NCBI GenBank assembly: GCA_040878035.1
Contig: JBBDMX010000078.1
Coordinates: 1 to 64,000, forward strand
Direction: 5' to 3'
Length of the DNA stretch: 64,000 nucleotides
Origin: JBBDMX01 sp040878035
GTDB lineage: Bacteria > Planctomycetota > Phycisphaerae > Phycisphaerales > Phycisphaeraceae
Within the stretch, counting starts at the first letter, position 1. Each line of letters starts with the position of its first letter. The position numbers and the translations under genes were made by a program. The notes beneath the pieces were generated by a model. The model saw only the letters and a program-made list of their open reading frames with translations, had not been told where the DNA came from and made no database searches. Positions 1-7,670 of the stretch are shown in pieces.

Positions 1-153
1 CATGCCAAGTCAAGATAGCCCGGTCCGCAACTAGAGTAAAGTGCATAACCAGATATACAGGAATGCAGCGGCGGTCTATTGCGTTCTCAGGGCAACTGCC
101 TATGGCTGTTGCCCTGCAGCATTTGGGCGACCCACCGCTCACAGCAAGCGCAG

Positions 154-1053
154 TCAAGCCCGCTCCCACTCATCAATCGTCTTCGGCCAGTCGTCGTGCA
201 GCAATCGCGACAGCGACCGGTCGGCGAGCAGTTTGCCCTGTGTCTGGCAGCGCGGGCAGTAGTTGGTTTCGTTCTCGGCGTAGCGGATGCGCTGCACCTT
301 GGTGCCGCAGATGGGGCAGGGTTGGCCGAACTTGCCGTGCACGGCGAAGTCGGGGCGGAAGGCGGTGATGTCGCCCGGCCCTGGAAAACGGGCGCGGAAT
401 TGCTCGCGCAGGCGGGCGATCCAGTGATTGAGCGTGTCGCACGTGGCGGTGTGCAGGCCGGTGATCTCGACGGCAGTGAGCCGGCTGGTGAGCATGACGG
501 GCGAGAGGCGCGCGGCGTGGAGGATTTCATCCGAGTAGGCGTTGCCGATGCCGTCGAAGAGGCGCGGGTCGGTTAGGGCGCGCTTGAGCGTGTGGTTCTC
601 ACGGGTGAGCGTGGCGGCGAAGGCGGAGAGGTCGGCGGCGAGCACGTCGAGGTCGCCGCGCGCGTGGTCGGCCATCGCGGCTGCACCTTGGACGATGTGC
701 AGCGATGCTCGCCGTTTGGTGCCGGCCTCGGTGAGCGTGAGTGTGCCGGTAGGGAAGGTGAAACTTGCGAGATTACCTTTGCCGGCGACCTTGAAATCTC
801 GTTTATCGCTCCAGCGCAAGCGCCCGGCGATCATCAGGTGCAGGATCATCGCCAGGTCGCCCTCGAAGTCCCAGACGATGCGTTTGCCCAGACGCCGCAG
901 CGCCACGATGCGTTTGCCTTCGATCTCCGAAACCGGCGGGTCCACGCTGCGCACGAGAAATGGGCTGACAATGCGCACACGCTCCAGCGGCTGATGCAGC
1001 ACGCGCGGTGCCAGGGCGTCGAGGTATACCAGAATGTCGGGTAGTTCGGGCAT
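154..1053 (-). CDS. mutM: Fpg/MutM-family DNA glycosylase (formamidopyrimidine-DNA glycosylase-like)
   Basis: Base-excision repair enzyme expected to remove oxidised purines and nick the strand. The start at 1053 is chosen because it gives the obligatory MPELPD N-terminus, where Pro2 is the catalytic amine and Glu3 the acid; longer starts would bury it. At 299 residues it is slightly longer than the usual 270-290. A GIGNAYSDEIL helix-two-turn-helix segment sits mid-protein, and a C-terminal zinc finger uses Cys246, Cys249, Cys266 and Cys269 (CPIC...CPRC). Odd: the zinc-finger arginine of classical Fpg (GRATFYC in E. coli) is replaced here (NETNYC), so it may be a subfamily with altered lesion preference. 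It is divergent from xseA, with a palindromic repeat between them. Family call firm, exact substrate inferred. Confidence 0.85.
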   Translation of the reverse strand: MPELPDILVYLDALAPRVLHQPLERVRIVSPFLVRSVDPPVSEIEGKRIVALRRLGKRIVWDFEGDLAMILHLMIAGRLRWSDKRDFKVAGKGNLASFTFPTGTLTLTEAGTKRRASLHIVQGAAAMADHARGDLDVLAADLSAFAATLTRENHTLKRALTDPRLFDGIGNAYSDEILHAARLSPVMLTSRLTAVEITGLHTATCDTLNHWIARLREQFRARFPGPGDITAFRPDFAVHGKFGQPCPICGTKVQRIRYAENETNYCPRCQTQGKLLADRSLSRLLHDDWPKTIDEWERA

Positions 1054-1081
1054 GGGCAGTACCAGCATACGCATGTAGAGC

Positions 1082-1178
1082 TTTGGAGTGCGGCGGCAAC
1101 GACGCCGCTTTCGCTTGCGGCGGAGCCGCATTCGCTGCGCGAAAAGCCAAAGCGGCGTCGCGGCCGCCGCACTCCAAA
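1082..1178. repeat. Family A palindromic repeat, copy 1 (97 nt)
   Basis: A 97-nt near-perfect inverted repeat bounded by TTTGGAGTGCGGCGGC on the left and GCCGCCGCACTCCAAA on the right. It lies between the divergent glycosylase and xseA starts. An equally long copy with the same ends sits at 2655-2751 and half a copy at 11157-11202. There is no coding capacity, so it is probably a non-autonomous REP/MITE-like element. Confidence 0.85.
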
Positions 1179-1216
1179 TGGCCTCCGGGCCTTTGAAGAG
1201 CGACTACCATAGTCGC

Positions 1217-2653
1217 ATGGCCCGACTACCGTTCGACAATCCATTGGAGTTGGCGCAGCCGACGGCAACACCGCTCCCACCCGCCGCGCAGGCCCTGACC
1301 GTCAGCGAACTGTCGTCGCTGATCAAGAACGTGCTGGCGGACAGCGTGCCCGCCGCGGTGCGCGTCGTCGGCGAGGTATCCAACTGCTCGCTGCGCACGC
1401 ACTGCTTCTTTTCACTCAAGGATGCGGGCGCGACGGTGCGCTGCGTGTGCTTTGCCACCAACCTTCGCCGCCTGGGCTTCAAGCTGGCTGATGGCATGCA
1501 GGTGATCGCCACGGGCCGGCTGGATTTCTTTGCCGCGCAAGGCAATCTCCAGTTGTATGTGGATCGCATCGAGCCGGTGGGCCAGGGAGCGCTGGAGTTG
1601 CGTTTGCGGCAGTTGATGGAGGAGCTGCGCGGGCTGGGCTATTTCGACGACCAACGCAAGAAGCCGTTGCCCGTGCTGCCGTGCAACGTGGCGGTGGTGA
1701 CGTCGCGCTCGGGCGCGGCCCTGCACGACGTGATCAACACAGCGGGGCGGCGCTGGCCGGGTTGCCGATTGCACCTGGTGGATGTGCGCGTGCAGGGTGC
1801 CGCGGCGGCGCCGCAAATCGCCGCGGCGCTGCGGGCGCTGTCGCGGCACGGGCCGGCCATGGGCATCGAGGCGATCATCCTCACGCGCGGCGGCGGCTCG
1901 ATCGAGGACCTGTGGGCCTTCAACGAGCGCATCGTCGCCGAGGCGCTGTATCGCTGCCCGCTGCCGGTGGTGGCGGCGATCGGGCATGAGACGGACACGA
2001 CCATCGCCGAACTGGTGGCGGATCGCCGCGCCAGCACGCCGACGCAGGCTGCCATGATGCTACTGCCCGACGGCGCGGCGCTGGGGCATCAGGTGGAGCA
2101 GATGAGCCAGCGTCTGACGCTGCTGGCGCGGCGGCAATTTACGCATAGCCGCCAGCACCTGGAGGCACTGGCGCGACACCCGGTGTTTCGCCGGCCACGC
2201 CATGCACTGGCCGCGGTCGCGCAACGGCTGGATGAGCTGGCGAGTCGCTTGCGCCTGGCGCTGCCGGCGTCGCTGGCGCAGTCGCGTCATCGGCTCGATC
2301 TGCTGGCGCCGCGCTTGACGACGAGTCTGCCGCGTTTGGTCAAGGGTGATGGCGAGCGACTGGCCGCGCTGGAGAAGCATCTGGCGTCGATCAGTCCCAG
2401 CAAGGTGCTCCAGCGCGGTTACTCGTACACCTTGACCGACGATGGCCGGGTGCTGCGTTCGGCGGCAGCGGTGGCGGGGGGGCAGCGCATCACCACGGTG
2501 CTGGCCGACGGGCGTATCGCCAGCCGGGTGGAGGGGGCCGGCGCCGCGCCGCCGGCGGGTCCGGGGGGTCCGGGGCGTCCGGGGGGTCCGGGGCGTCTGG
2601 CGAAGCGCATGACCAGAACATCACACGGCGGCGATGAGCCGTCGCTGTTTTGA
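1217..2653 (+). CDS. xseA: Exodeoxyribonuclease VII large subunit
   Basis: Catalytic subunit of exonuclease VII, which degrades single-stranded DNA to oligonucleotides in the cytoplasm. Residues ~28-125 form the OB-fold DNA-binding domain (SNCSLRTHCFFSLKD, LYVDRIEPVGQG). The catalytic domain follows, with TSRSGAALHDVI, ILTRGGGSIEDLWAFN, IGHETDTTIAE and RASTPTQAA. The start at 1217 follows a small hairpin; upstream in-frame codons would translate the family A repeat. The length of 478 fits the family. The C-terminus carries a Gly/Pro/Arg-rich insertion encoded by a short tandem GGGGTCC-type repeat (2556-2606). No xseB small-subunit gene is adjacent. The gene is bracketed by two copies of the same 97-nt palindrome. 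Confidence 0.95.
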   Translation: MARLPFDNPLELAQPTATPLPPAAQALTVSELSSLIKNVLADSVPAAVRVVGEVSNCSLRTHCFFSLKDAGATVRCVCFATNLRRLGFKLADGMQVIATGRLDFFAAQGNLQLYVDRIEPVGQGALELRLRQLMEELRGLGYFDDQRKKPLPVLPCNVAVVTSRSGAALHDVINTAGRRWPGCRLHLVDVRVQGAAAAPQIAAALRALSRHGPAMGIEAIILTRGGGSIEDLWAFNERIVAEALYRCPLPVVAAIGHETDTTIAELVADRRASTPTQAAMMLLPDGAALGHQVEQMSQRLTLLARRQFTHSRQHLEALARHPVFRRPRHALAAVAQRLDELASRLRLALPASLAQSRHRLDLLAPRLTTSLPRLVKGDGERLAALEKHLASISPSKVLQRGYSYTLTDDGRVLRSAAAVAGGQRITTVLADGRIASRVEGAGAAPPAGPGGPGRPGGPGRLAKRMTRTSHGGDEPSLF

Positions 2654-2654
2654 A

Positions 2655-2751
2655 TTTGGAGTGCGGCGGCATCGACGCCGCTTTGGCTTTTCGCGGAGCG
2701 AATCCGGCTACGCCGCAAGCCAAAGCGGCGTCCATGCCGCCGCACTCCAAA
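2655..2751. repeat. Family A palindromic repeat, copy 2 (97 nt)
   Basis: Same ends and same length as the copy at 1082-1178, starting one base after the xseA stop codon. The inner part differs but keeps the AGCGGCGTC/GACGCCGCT complementary arms. It could act as a strong 3' hairpin for xseA as well as being a mobile repeat. Confidence 0.85.
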
Positions 2752-2794
2752 GGGCATTGGTCGCCACGATGGCGATGCTCTAGGATCGTCGCTT

Positions 2795-3949
2795 ATGACC
2801 GACCAAGGCGAACGCAACTGGGCGGATGAGTTTCCGATCCTGCGCGAGCTGGCGTTCTTCAATCACGCGGGTGTGGCGCCGATCAGCGCGCGGGCTGAGG
2901 CAGCGCTGCGTGAATATGCCGAGCAGGCGGCGGCGCGGGCCTACGTGAAGTCAGGCTGGTACGCGCGGGCGCACAAGGTCAAGCACATGGCGGCCCGGCT
3001 GATCAACGCCGCCGGCCCCGACGAGATCGCCTTTGTCGCCAACACCTCCTCGGGCATCAGCCTCGTCGCCAAGGGCCTGGACTGGCAACGCGGCGACAAC
3101 GTCATCATCACCAACGTCGAATATCCCGCCAACCGCTATCCGTGGATCGATCTGGAGCGCTTTGGCGTCGAGGTGATCGAGGCGCCCCAGGAGCGCGACG
3201 GGCGCGTCGATCTGGATCGCGTGCTGGATGCGGTGACCAATCGCACCCGCGTGGTGGCGATCTCGCACGTGCAGTACGCCTCGGGCTATCGCATCGACCT
3301 GCGGCCGATCAGCGACATGGTGCACCGCGTGGGCGGCTACCTGTGCGTGGATGCGATTCAGAGTCTGGGCGCCATGCCGGTGGATGTGGCGGCGCTGGGC
3401 ATCGACTTTCTGGCGGCGGATGGGCACAAGTGGCTGCTGTCGCCCGAGGGCGCCGGGCTGTTCTACTGCCGGGGCGAGTTGGCCACGCGGCTGCACCCCA
3501 ACGTCGTGGGCTGGATGAACATGCTTGATGCCCAGAACTACGGCGACTATCGCTTCGAGTTTCAGCCCGATGCGCGGCGGTTTGAGCCGGGCAGCTACAA
3601 CATTCCCGGCGTGCTTGCCCTGGGCGCCACGCTGGAACTGCTATTGGAAATCGGCGCCGACGAAATCTGGCGACGCCTCGAAGCACTGACGGCCCGGCTG
3701 TGCGAGGGCCTGCGCGAAAAGGGCTATCGCATTTTCAGCCCGCGCGGCGAAGGCGAACGCAGCGGCATCGTGATCTTCGATCCGCCTGAATCGCGCGACA
3801 CTGGCCGCATCCCCGATCCAACACAGATCGTCGCCGACCTGGAGCAGCAGGGCATCATCATCGTCATGCGCGAGGGCCGGCTGCGCGCTAGCCCGCACTT
3901 CTACAACACGGCGGGGCAGATCGAGCGGCTCATCGAAGCCCTGCCGTAG
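2795..3949 (+). CDS. Class V aminotransferase / cysteine-desulfurase-like PLP enzyme
   Basis: Fold-type I PLP enzyme of 384 residues. Visible features: FFNHAGVAPIS near the N-terminus (the FNxAgxsP motif of the family), CVDAIQSLGA with Asp186 expected to pair with the pyridine nitrogen, and AADGHKWLLSPEGAG with Lys212 as the Schiff-base lysine. There is no conserved catalytic Cys loop of the IscS type, and the isolated context (no isc/suf genes) argues against a housekeeping desulfurase. It could be an isopenicillin-N-epimerase-like or selenocysteine-lyase-like enzyme; substrate unknown. It stands alone, between a family A and a family B repeat. Confidence 0.85.
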   Translation: MTDQGERNWADEFPILRELAFFNHAGVAPISARAEAALREYAEQAAARAYVKSGWYARAHKVKHMAARLINAAGPDEIAFVANTSSGISLVAKGLDWQRGDNVIITNVEYPANRYPWIDLERFGVEVIEAPQERDGRVDLDRVLDAVTNRTRVVAISHVQYASGYRIDLRPISDMVHRVGGYLCVDAIQSLGAMPVDVAALGIDFLAADGHKWLLSPEGAGLFYCRGELATRLHPNVVGWMNMLDAQNYGDYRFEFQPDARRFEPGSYNIPGVLALGATLELLLEIGADEIWRRLEALTARLCEGLREKGYRIFSPRGEGERSGIVIFDPPESRDTGRIPDPTQIVADLEQQGIIIVMREGRLRASPHFYNTAGQIERLIEALP

Positions 3950-3983
3950 GCCCCACGTTTTATGGGGGGGGCTGAGCCTGCAA

Positions 3984-4047
3984 GTCAGAGCCGCGCGGCG
4001 TAAGCCCGCGGGCGATCCGCCGCAGGCTTACGCCATGCGGCTCTGAC
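3984..4047. repeat. Family B palindromic repeat, copy 1 (64 nt)
   Basis: A 64-nt palindrome from GTCAGAGCCGCGCGGCGTAA to GGCTTACGCCATGCGGCTCT plus GAC. It lies in the gap between the aminotransferase and the hemerythrin gene. A 64-nt copy recurs at 11203-11266 and a rearranged one at 12767-12888. Confidence 0.85.
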
Positions 4048-4178
4048 CTTTCGGAAAGTCCGGCGTGGGTATTGACCCATCGCATGGCTCGCGCCTTAGC
4101 GTCGTAGCGTGTTCGATGTGATCCATAGAGGGCTTGCCGCAGACAAACTGCGCCCCTGGCACTTCGGGAGGCATCACC

Positions 4179-4892
4179 ATGCAGCAGGACACGACACGCC
4201 GCGGGTTCATGCAGACGACGGTGGCAATGGGTGGAGGGCTATGGCTGGCGGGCTGTACGTCTGGACAACACGGGCCGGGAGAAGGGCCGCAAGACGCAGA
4301 GCATGAGCAGGAAGTGTCACCCGCGGAAGACCTGATGCGCGAGCATGGCGTGCTCAAGCGCGTGCTGCTGGTCTACGGCGAGTGCGTCCGCCGGCTCGAT
4401 GGCGAAGAGGACCTGCCGCCCCAGCCGCTGGCGGATGCGGCGCGGATCATCCGAGAGTTCATCGAGGACTATCACGAGAAGCTGGAGGAGGATTACCTGT
4501 TCCCGCGTTTCCGTCGCGCCCACGTGCACGTCGAGTTGGTGGACGTGCTGCTGGCGCAGCACCAGGCCGGCCGGCGGCTCACCGAGCGCACGCTGCATCT
4601 GGCGACGCCCCGGGCGCTGCGCCGCCCCGACGACCGCCGGGCGCTGGCGGACGCGCTGACGCAGTTCATCCGCATGTACAGTCCGCACGAGGCCCGCGAG
4701 GACACCGTGCTCTTTCCCGCCCTGCGCAAGATCGTCACGTCCAACGAGTACGATGCCCTGGGCGAGGAGTTCGAGGAGAAGGAGCATCAGCTTTTCGGTG
4801 AGGAAGGCTTCGACCGGATGGTGGACCGCGTGGCGAGCATCGAGAAGGCCCTGGGCCTCTACGAGTTGGCGCAGTTCACGCCCAAGGTATGA
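4179..4892 (+). CDS. Exported hemerythrin (HHE) lipoprotein
   Basis: A 237-residue protein with a twin-arginine leader (TRRGFMQT) followed by a lipobox (LAGC), so it is probably Tat-exported and membrane anchored. The mature part is a four-helix hemerythrin-like domain with the expected metal ligands: REHGVLKR, EDYHEKLEEDYLFPRF, LLAQHQAGRR and YSPHEAREDTVLFPAL. Such domains bind a di-iron centre and sense or carry O2 or NO. The ATG at 4179 is preceded by GGGAGG. It is the first gene of an apparent operon with the DsrE-like protein (39 nt later) and a methyltransferase. A redox or nitrosative-stress role is inferred. Confidence 0.85.
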   Translation: MQQDTTRRGFMQTTVAMGGGLWLAGCTSGQHGPGEGPQDAEHEQEVSPAEDLMREHGVLKRVLLVYGECVRRLDGEEDLPPQPLADAARIIREFIEDYHEKLEEDYLFPRFRRAHVHVELVDVLLAQHQAGRRLTERTLHLATPRALRRPDDRRALADALTQFIRMYSPHEAREDTVLFPALRKIVTSNEYDALGEEFEEKEHQLFGEEGFDRMVDRVASIEKALGLYELAQFTPKV

Positions 4893-4931
4893 TGGGCCGC
4901 ATGTCCCTGAATCGGGAAAGGCACCCACGCG

Positions 4932-5285
4932 ATGGCGATCTTGCTGGTTCTGAACCACAATCCCTATGACGGCACCGATCTGACCTGGAATGCGTTACGG
5001 CTGGCGGGCCAGCTCCGCAAGGACGGGGCCGAGGTCCGCCTGTTCCTCATGAATGACGCGGTGGACCTGGCGCGAGACGGCGTGCCCGTGCCCGAAGGGT
5101 TCTTCGACCTGGTGGCGCTGACCAAGGAGCTGATCGCCGCGGGCGTGAGCGTGAAGGTGTGCGGCACGTGCCAGGCGCGCTGCGGCATCCGCAAGGGCGA
5201 CCCGTATTACGCCGGCGCGCAGAAATCCACCATGGCCGAGCTGTCCCAGTGGGTGCGCGACAGCGAGCGGGTGCTGACATTCTGA
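4932..5285 (+). CDS. DsrE/DsrF-like family protein
   Basis: A 117-residue soluble protein with the alpha/beta DsrE fold signature: the N-terminal strand MAILLVLNHNPYDGTD, then an LFLMNDAVDLA segment. A Cys-rich loop CGTCQARCGIRKG (three cysteines) could provide the sulfur-carrying residue. Family members relay sulfur or act as small redox proteins. It lies between an exported hemerythrin and a SAM methyltransferase, all on the plus strand with short gaps. Family call reasonable; partner unknown. Confidence 0.8.
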   Translation: MAILLVLNHNPYDGTDLTWNALRLAGQLRKDGAEVRLFLMNDAVDLARDGVPVPEGFFDLVALTKELIAAGVSVKVCGTCQARCGIRKGDPYYAGAQKSTMAELSQWVRDSERVLTF

Positions 5286-5292
5286 GACCAAG

Positions 5293-5901
5293 ATGAAGAC
5301 ACGCGACAGCGGCATGCCTGATGAGACCATGTGGTCGTCCTTCTTCGCGCCTGATGTGGTGCTGGCGAAGCTGGGGTTGACCCGTGAGTGTCGCGACGTG
5401 GTGGACCTGGGCTGCGGCTACGGGACGTTCACCATTGCGGCGGCGCGGATCGTGCGCGGAATCGTGCATGCGCTGGATATCGACCCGGCGATGATCGCGA
5501 CCACGATGGCCAAGGCACAAGCGGCGGGCCTGAGTAACGTCGCGGCCCGGCAGTGCGATTTCGTGAGCGATGGCACCGGCCTGCCTGATGCCCGCGTAGA
5601 CTATGTGATGCTGTTCAACCTGCTGCACTGCGAGGAGCCTGTGCCGCTGTTGCGGGAAGCGCGGCGTGTGCTGGGGGCAGGGGGGCGACTGGGCATCATG
5701 CACTGGAATCACGATGCGGCGACGCCGCGCGGCCCGGAGCTGGCGATTCGGCCGCGGCCGCAGCAGTGCCGGCAATGGGCCGAGCAGGCGGGGTTTGTTC
5801 TGGCGGGGGCAGAGGCGCATCCGGGGGCGGAGGCGCATCCGGGGGCGGAGGTCGTCGATCTTCCGCCGTATCACTTCGGGATCGTGATGAGGCCGCGGTA
5901 A
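5293..5901 (+). CDS. Class I SAM-dependent methyltransferase
   Basis: A 202-residue cytosolic enzyme with motif I VVDLGCGYGTFTIAAA at residues ~37-52, the acidic end of strand 2 (ALDIDPAM) and a motif around LFNLLHCEEP. It starts 7 nt after the DsrE-like gene, so cotranscription is likely. Near the C-terminus a duplicated GAEAHP unit is encoded by a GC-rich microrepeat (CATCCGGGGGCGGAGG, 5817-5850); it looks like in-frame expansion rather than conserved domain. Substrate unknown; UbiE/arsenite-methyltransferase-like architecture, but the Cys pattern of ArsM is not seen. Confidence 0.8.
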   Translation: MKTRDSGMPDETMWSSFFAPDVVLAKLGLTRECRDVVDLGCGYGTFTIAAARIVRGIVHALDIDPAMIATTMAKAQAAGLSNVAARQCDFVSDGTGLPDARVDYVMLFNLLHCEEPVPLLREARRVLGAGGRLGIMHWNHDAATPRGPELAIRPRPQQCRQWAEQAGFVLAGAEAHPGAEAHPGAEVVDLPPYHFGIVMRPR

Positions 5902-5975
5902 CCAACGAAAAGCATGAAGGTGAGTCTCAAGCCTCTGCCCCGGCTTGGTATTTCCGGTGACTGTGGTTACTGCGT

Positions 5976-6818
5976 TTACTGCGGTTTCTTCTCGTCTTCC
6001 CACGGCGTGACCTGCACGTCCCAGCCGTCGCCCTTCGGCTCGCTCGTGTCGATCATCTTGGCGTCGATTTCTTCGTTCACTTTGTGTTCGCCCAGCGTGA
6101 TGATCGACTCGTTCTCCGATTCCTCCTCGAAGGTGCGCACACGCAGGGGCAGCAGCGAATCCTGGTCGTACCACAGGTCCACTTCGGTGACGCCCGAGCG
6201 CAGCGGGCGGCGCGGCACCAGGTGCAGGTGCACGCTGTTGGCCGGGTCCTTCTCATGCGGCTGGGCGATCGTGGCCTGGAAACGCTCCAGCACGCGGTCC
6301 TTCTTCATGTTCACGGGAATGGCGAACGGCCCGGCGCCCAGCGCCAGCGGATTGACCTTGGCCGGATCGGCATCGGGCGGCACGACCTGGCGCTTGATGA
6401 ACTTCTTAGGCTTCTCGTCGGCGATTTTCTCTACTAGCCAGACGCCGTCGAAAATGTACGAGCGGTCCTGCGGAACACGCCGGCGGTCGTACACCAGCCA
6501 GTCGAATTGCGCGGCAAAGCGTGCCGGCGGCCCCGCCAGGTAATACAGCTTGCCCAAGCGCCGCTGCTCATCGCCGACCAGCCCCTGAATGCGGTCGTAA
6601 CGCAGCGTGGCCTGGAGTGACTTGATGTCGTCAGCCTTGGCTTCGATGCGCTGGAGCAACGCGACGGCGGCCGGATCGGGCGCGGCTTGCGTGGCAGCCG
6701 GCGCCTCGGCCGCTTCGGCAGGCGCGGCAGCATCCGCAGCATCGTCGCCCCGCGCAGGCACGGTGCCGAGCACCAGGGTGACGAGCAGAGGCATCCACAT
6801 TTCACACCAGCGCGTCAT
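5976..6818 (-). CDS. Secreted LolA-like beta-sheet protein
   Basis: A 280-residue protein with a signal peptide (MTRWCEMW...GTVPARG), an Ala/Pro-rich linker and a LolA/LppX-like incomplete-barrel pattern: IEAKADDIKSLQATLRYD, GKLYYLAGPPARFAAQFDW, YIFDGVWLVEK, EVDLWYDQDSLLPLRVRTF. Such folds bind lipids or lipoproteins in the periplasm. The start at 6818 is preferred over the longer frame because AAGGAT lies upstream and the leader then begins with Met-Thr-Arg. No lolB or lolCDE neighbours. Lipid-carrier role inferred. Confidence 0.65.
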   Translation of the reverse strand: MTRWCEMWMPLLVTLVLGTVPARGDDAADAAAPAEAAEAPAATQAAPDPAAVALLQRIEAKADDIKSLQATLRYDRIQGLVGDEQRRLGKLYYLAGPPARFAAQFDWLVYDRRRVPQDRSYIFDGVWLVEKIADEKPKKFIKRQVVPPDADPAKVNPLALGAGPFAIPVNMKKDRVLERFQATIAQPHEKDPANSVHLHLVPRRPLRSGVTEVDLWYDQDSLLPLRVRTFEEESENESIITLGEHKVNEEIDAKMIDTSEPKGDGWDVQVTPWEDEKKPQ

Positions 6819-6835
6819 GGCAGAATCCTTTTGGA

Positions 6836-7037
6836 TTGAACACGAAGGCACGAAGACACGAAGCAGAGGAGGCGGGAACTGGGATGAATGCGCATGACCG
6901 ATTATTAAGGAAGGATAGATAAGGTCAACGCCGGAGGCTAAGCCGCAAACGGCATTTGTGGTCTTAGAGGCCCGTGTTCATCCCTTCTTCTTCTCTTTCT
7001 TTCTTCGTGTTTTCGTGCCTTCGTGTTCACGTGTTCA
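6836..7037. repeat. Family C long imperfect palindrome, copy 1 (inner arms only)
   Basis: The left arm TTGAACACGAAGGCACGAAG (9-nt period CACGAAGGC/CACGAAGAC) at 6836-6869 pairs with a right arm rich in CTTCGTG at 6983-7037, around a ~110-nt unique centre. Longer copies are at 15553-15800 and 16911-17157. The right arm contains the stop codon of the neighbouring membrane-protein gene. Confidence 0.75.
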
Positions 7038-7542
7038 TAGTTCGGGTTTGGTTCAAGATCGCCAGCGTTTGGTCGATGCACTGGCTCTGCGCGCGGATCA
7101 GACGGTACTCCAGGATCGCGGCGACGGCGTTGGCGAGCATGGCCGCCAGCACCATCACCAGGTGCGTCTGGATGGGCCAGAGCGGCCGGAACATCGGGTC
7201 GGCGCCGGCGCCGGCGAACATCGCCAGCATGGTCAGCACCACTGGCGCCAGCATGAGGGGGAAAGCCCGGCTCTTGCGCCGGCGGGCGGGCGCCACGAAT
7301 TGTTGCGGGTCGAGATTTGCCTTCTCGGCGGCGGCGGCCAGCCACTTGCTCGTCGCCATGAAATAGGTGTAAACCGTCACGTGCACCAAAGCCACCATCA
7401 GCCCGGCGCCGACGCCCAGGCCCACGTGATACGCATACAGATCGCCGCCTGATCCAGCACCCGCCGTGGTCCAACCCAGCACGAACACCCCGCTCAGCAA
7501 CAGCAGGTTGGCGGCGGTCAGACCCAGGAAGAGCGTGATCAT
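7027..7542 (-). CDS. Small integral membrane protein, unknown
   Basis: 171 residues with four predicted membrane segments: residues ~5-25 (NLLLLSGVFVLGW), ~38-62 (VGLGVGAGLMVALVHVTVY), ~95-115 (PLMLAPVVLTMLAMFAG) and ~125-150 (HLVMVLAAMLANAVAAILEY). A cytoplasmic basic loop (PARRRKSR) lies between the second and third. I do not recognise the family. The last codons (MNT then stop) come from the family C repeat arm. It lies 128 nt downstream of the beta-sandwich protein gene on the same strand, with a GC-rich tandem repeat between. Confidence 0.65.
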   Translation of the reverse strand: MITLFLGLTAANLLLLSGVFVLGWTTAGAGSGGDLYAYHVGLGVGAGLMVALVHVTVYTYFMATSKWLAAAAEKANLDPQQFVAPARRRKSRAFPLMLAPVVLTMLAMFAGAGADPMFRPLWPIQTHLVMVLAAMLANAVAAILEYRLIRAQSQCIDQTLAILNQTRTMNT

Positions 7543-7593
7543 GCACGGATTGTACGGCGCTTATCCCCGGCAAGCCCCGCGCCCCGGAGACGG

Positions 7594-7660
7594 GCATGCC
7601 GGGGCTTGCGGGGACGGGGCATGCCGGGGCTTGCGGGGACGGGGCATGCCGGGGTTTGGC
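7594..7660. repeat. Three tandem copies of a 25-nt GC-rich unit
   Basis: GCATGCCGGGGCTTGCGGGG recurs at 7594, 7619 and 7644 (25-nt period). The flanking CCCCGGCAAGCCCCG can pair with it, giving a possible hairpin in the gap before the membrane-protein gene. Related CCGGGGCTTGC motifs occur at 14110-14140 and 54214-54264. Confidence 0.8.
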
Positions 7661-7670
7661 CGCGTTTCCT

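Noticed and set aside
2795..3949. IscS/SufS housekeeping cysteine desulfurase
   Set aside because: No catalytic-Cys loop and no isc/suf neighbours.
7594..7660. Replication-origin iterons
   Set aside because: Only three GC-rich copies, no DnaA boxes or AT-rich region, and related motifs occur as scattered hairpins.
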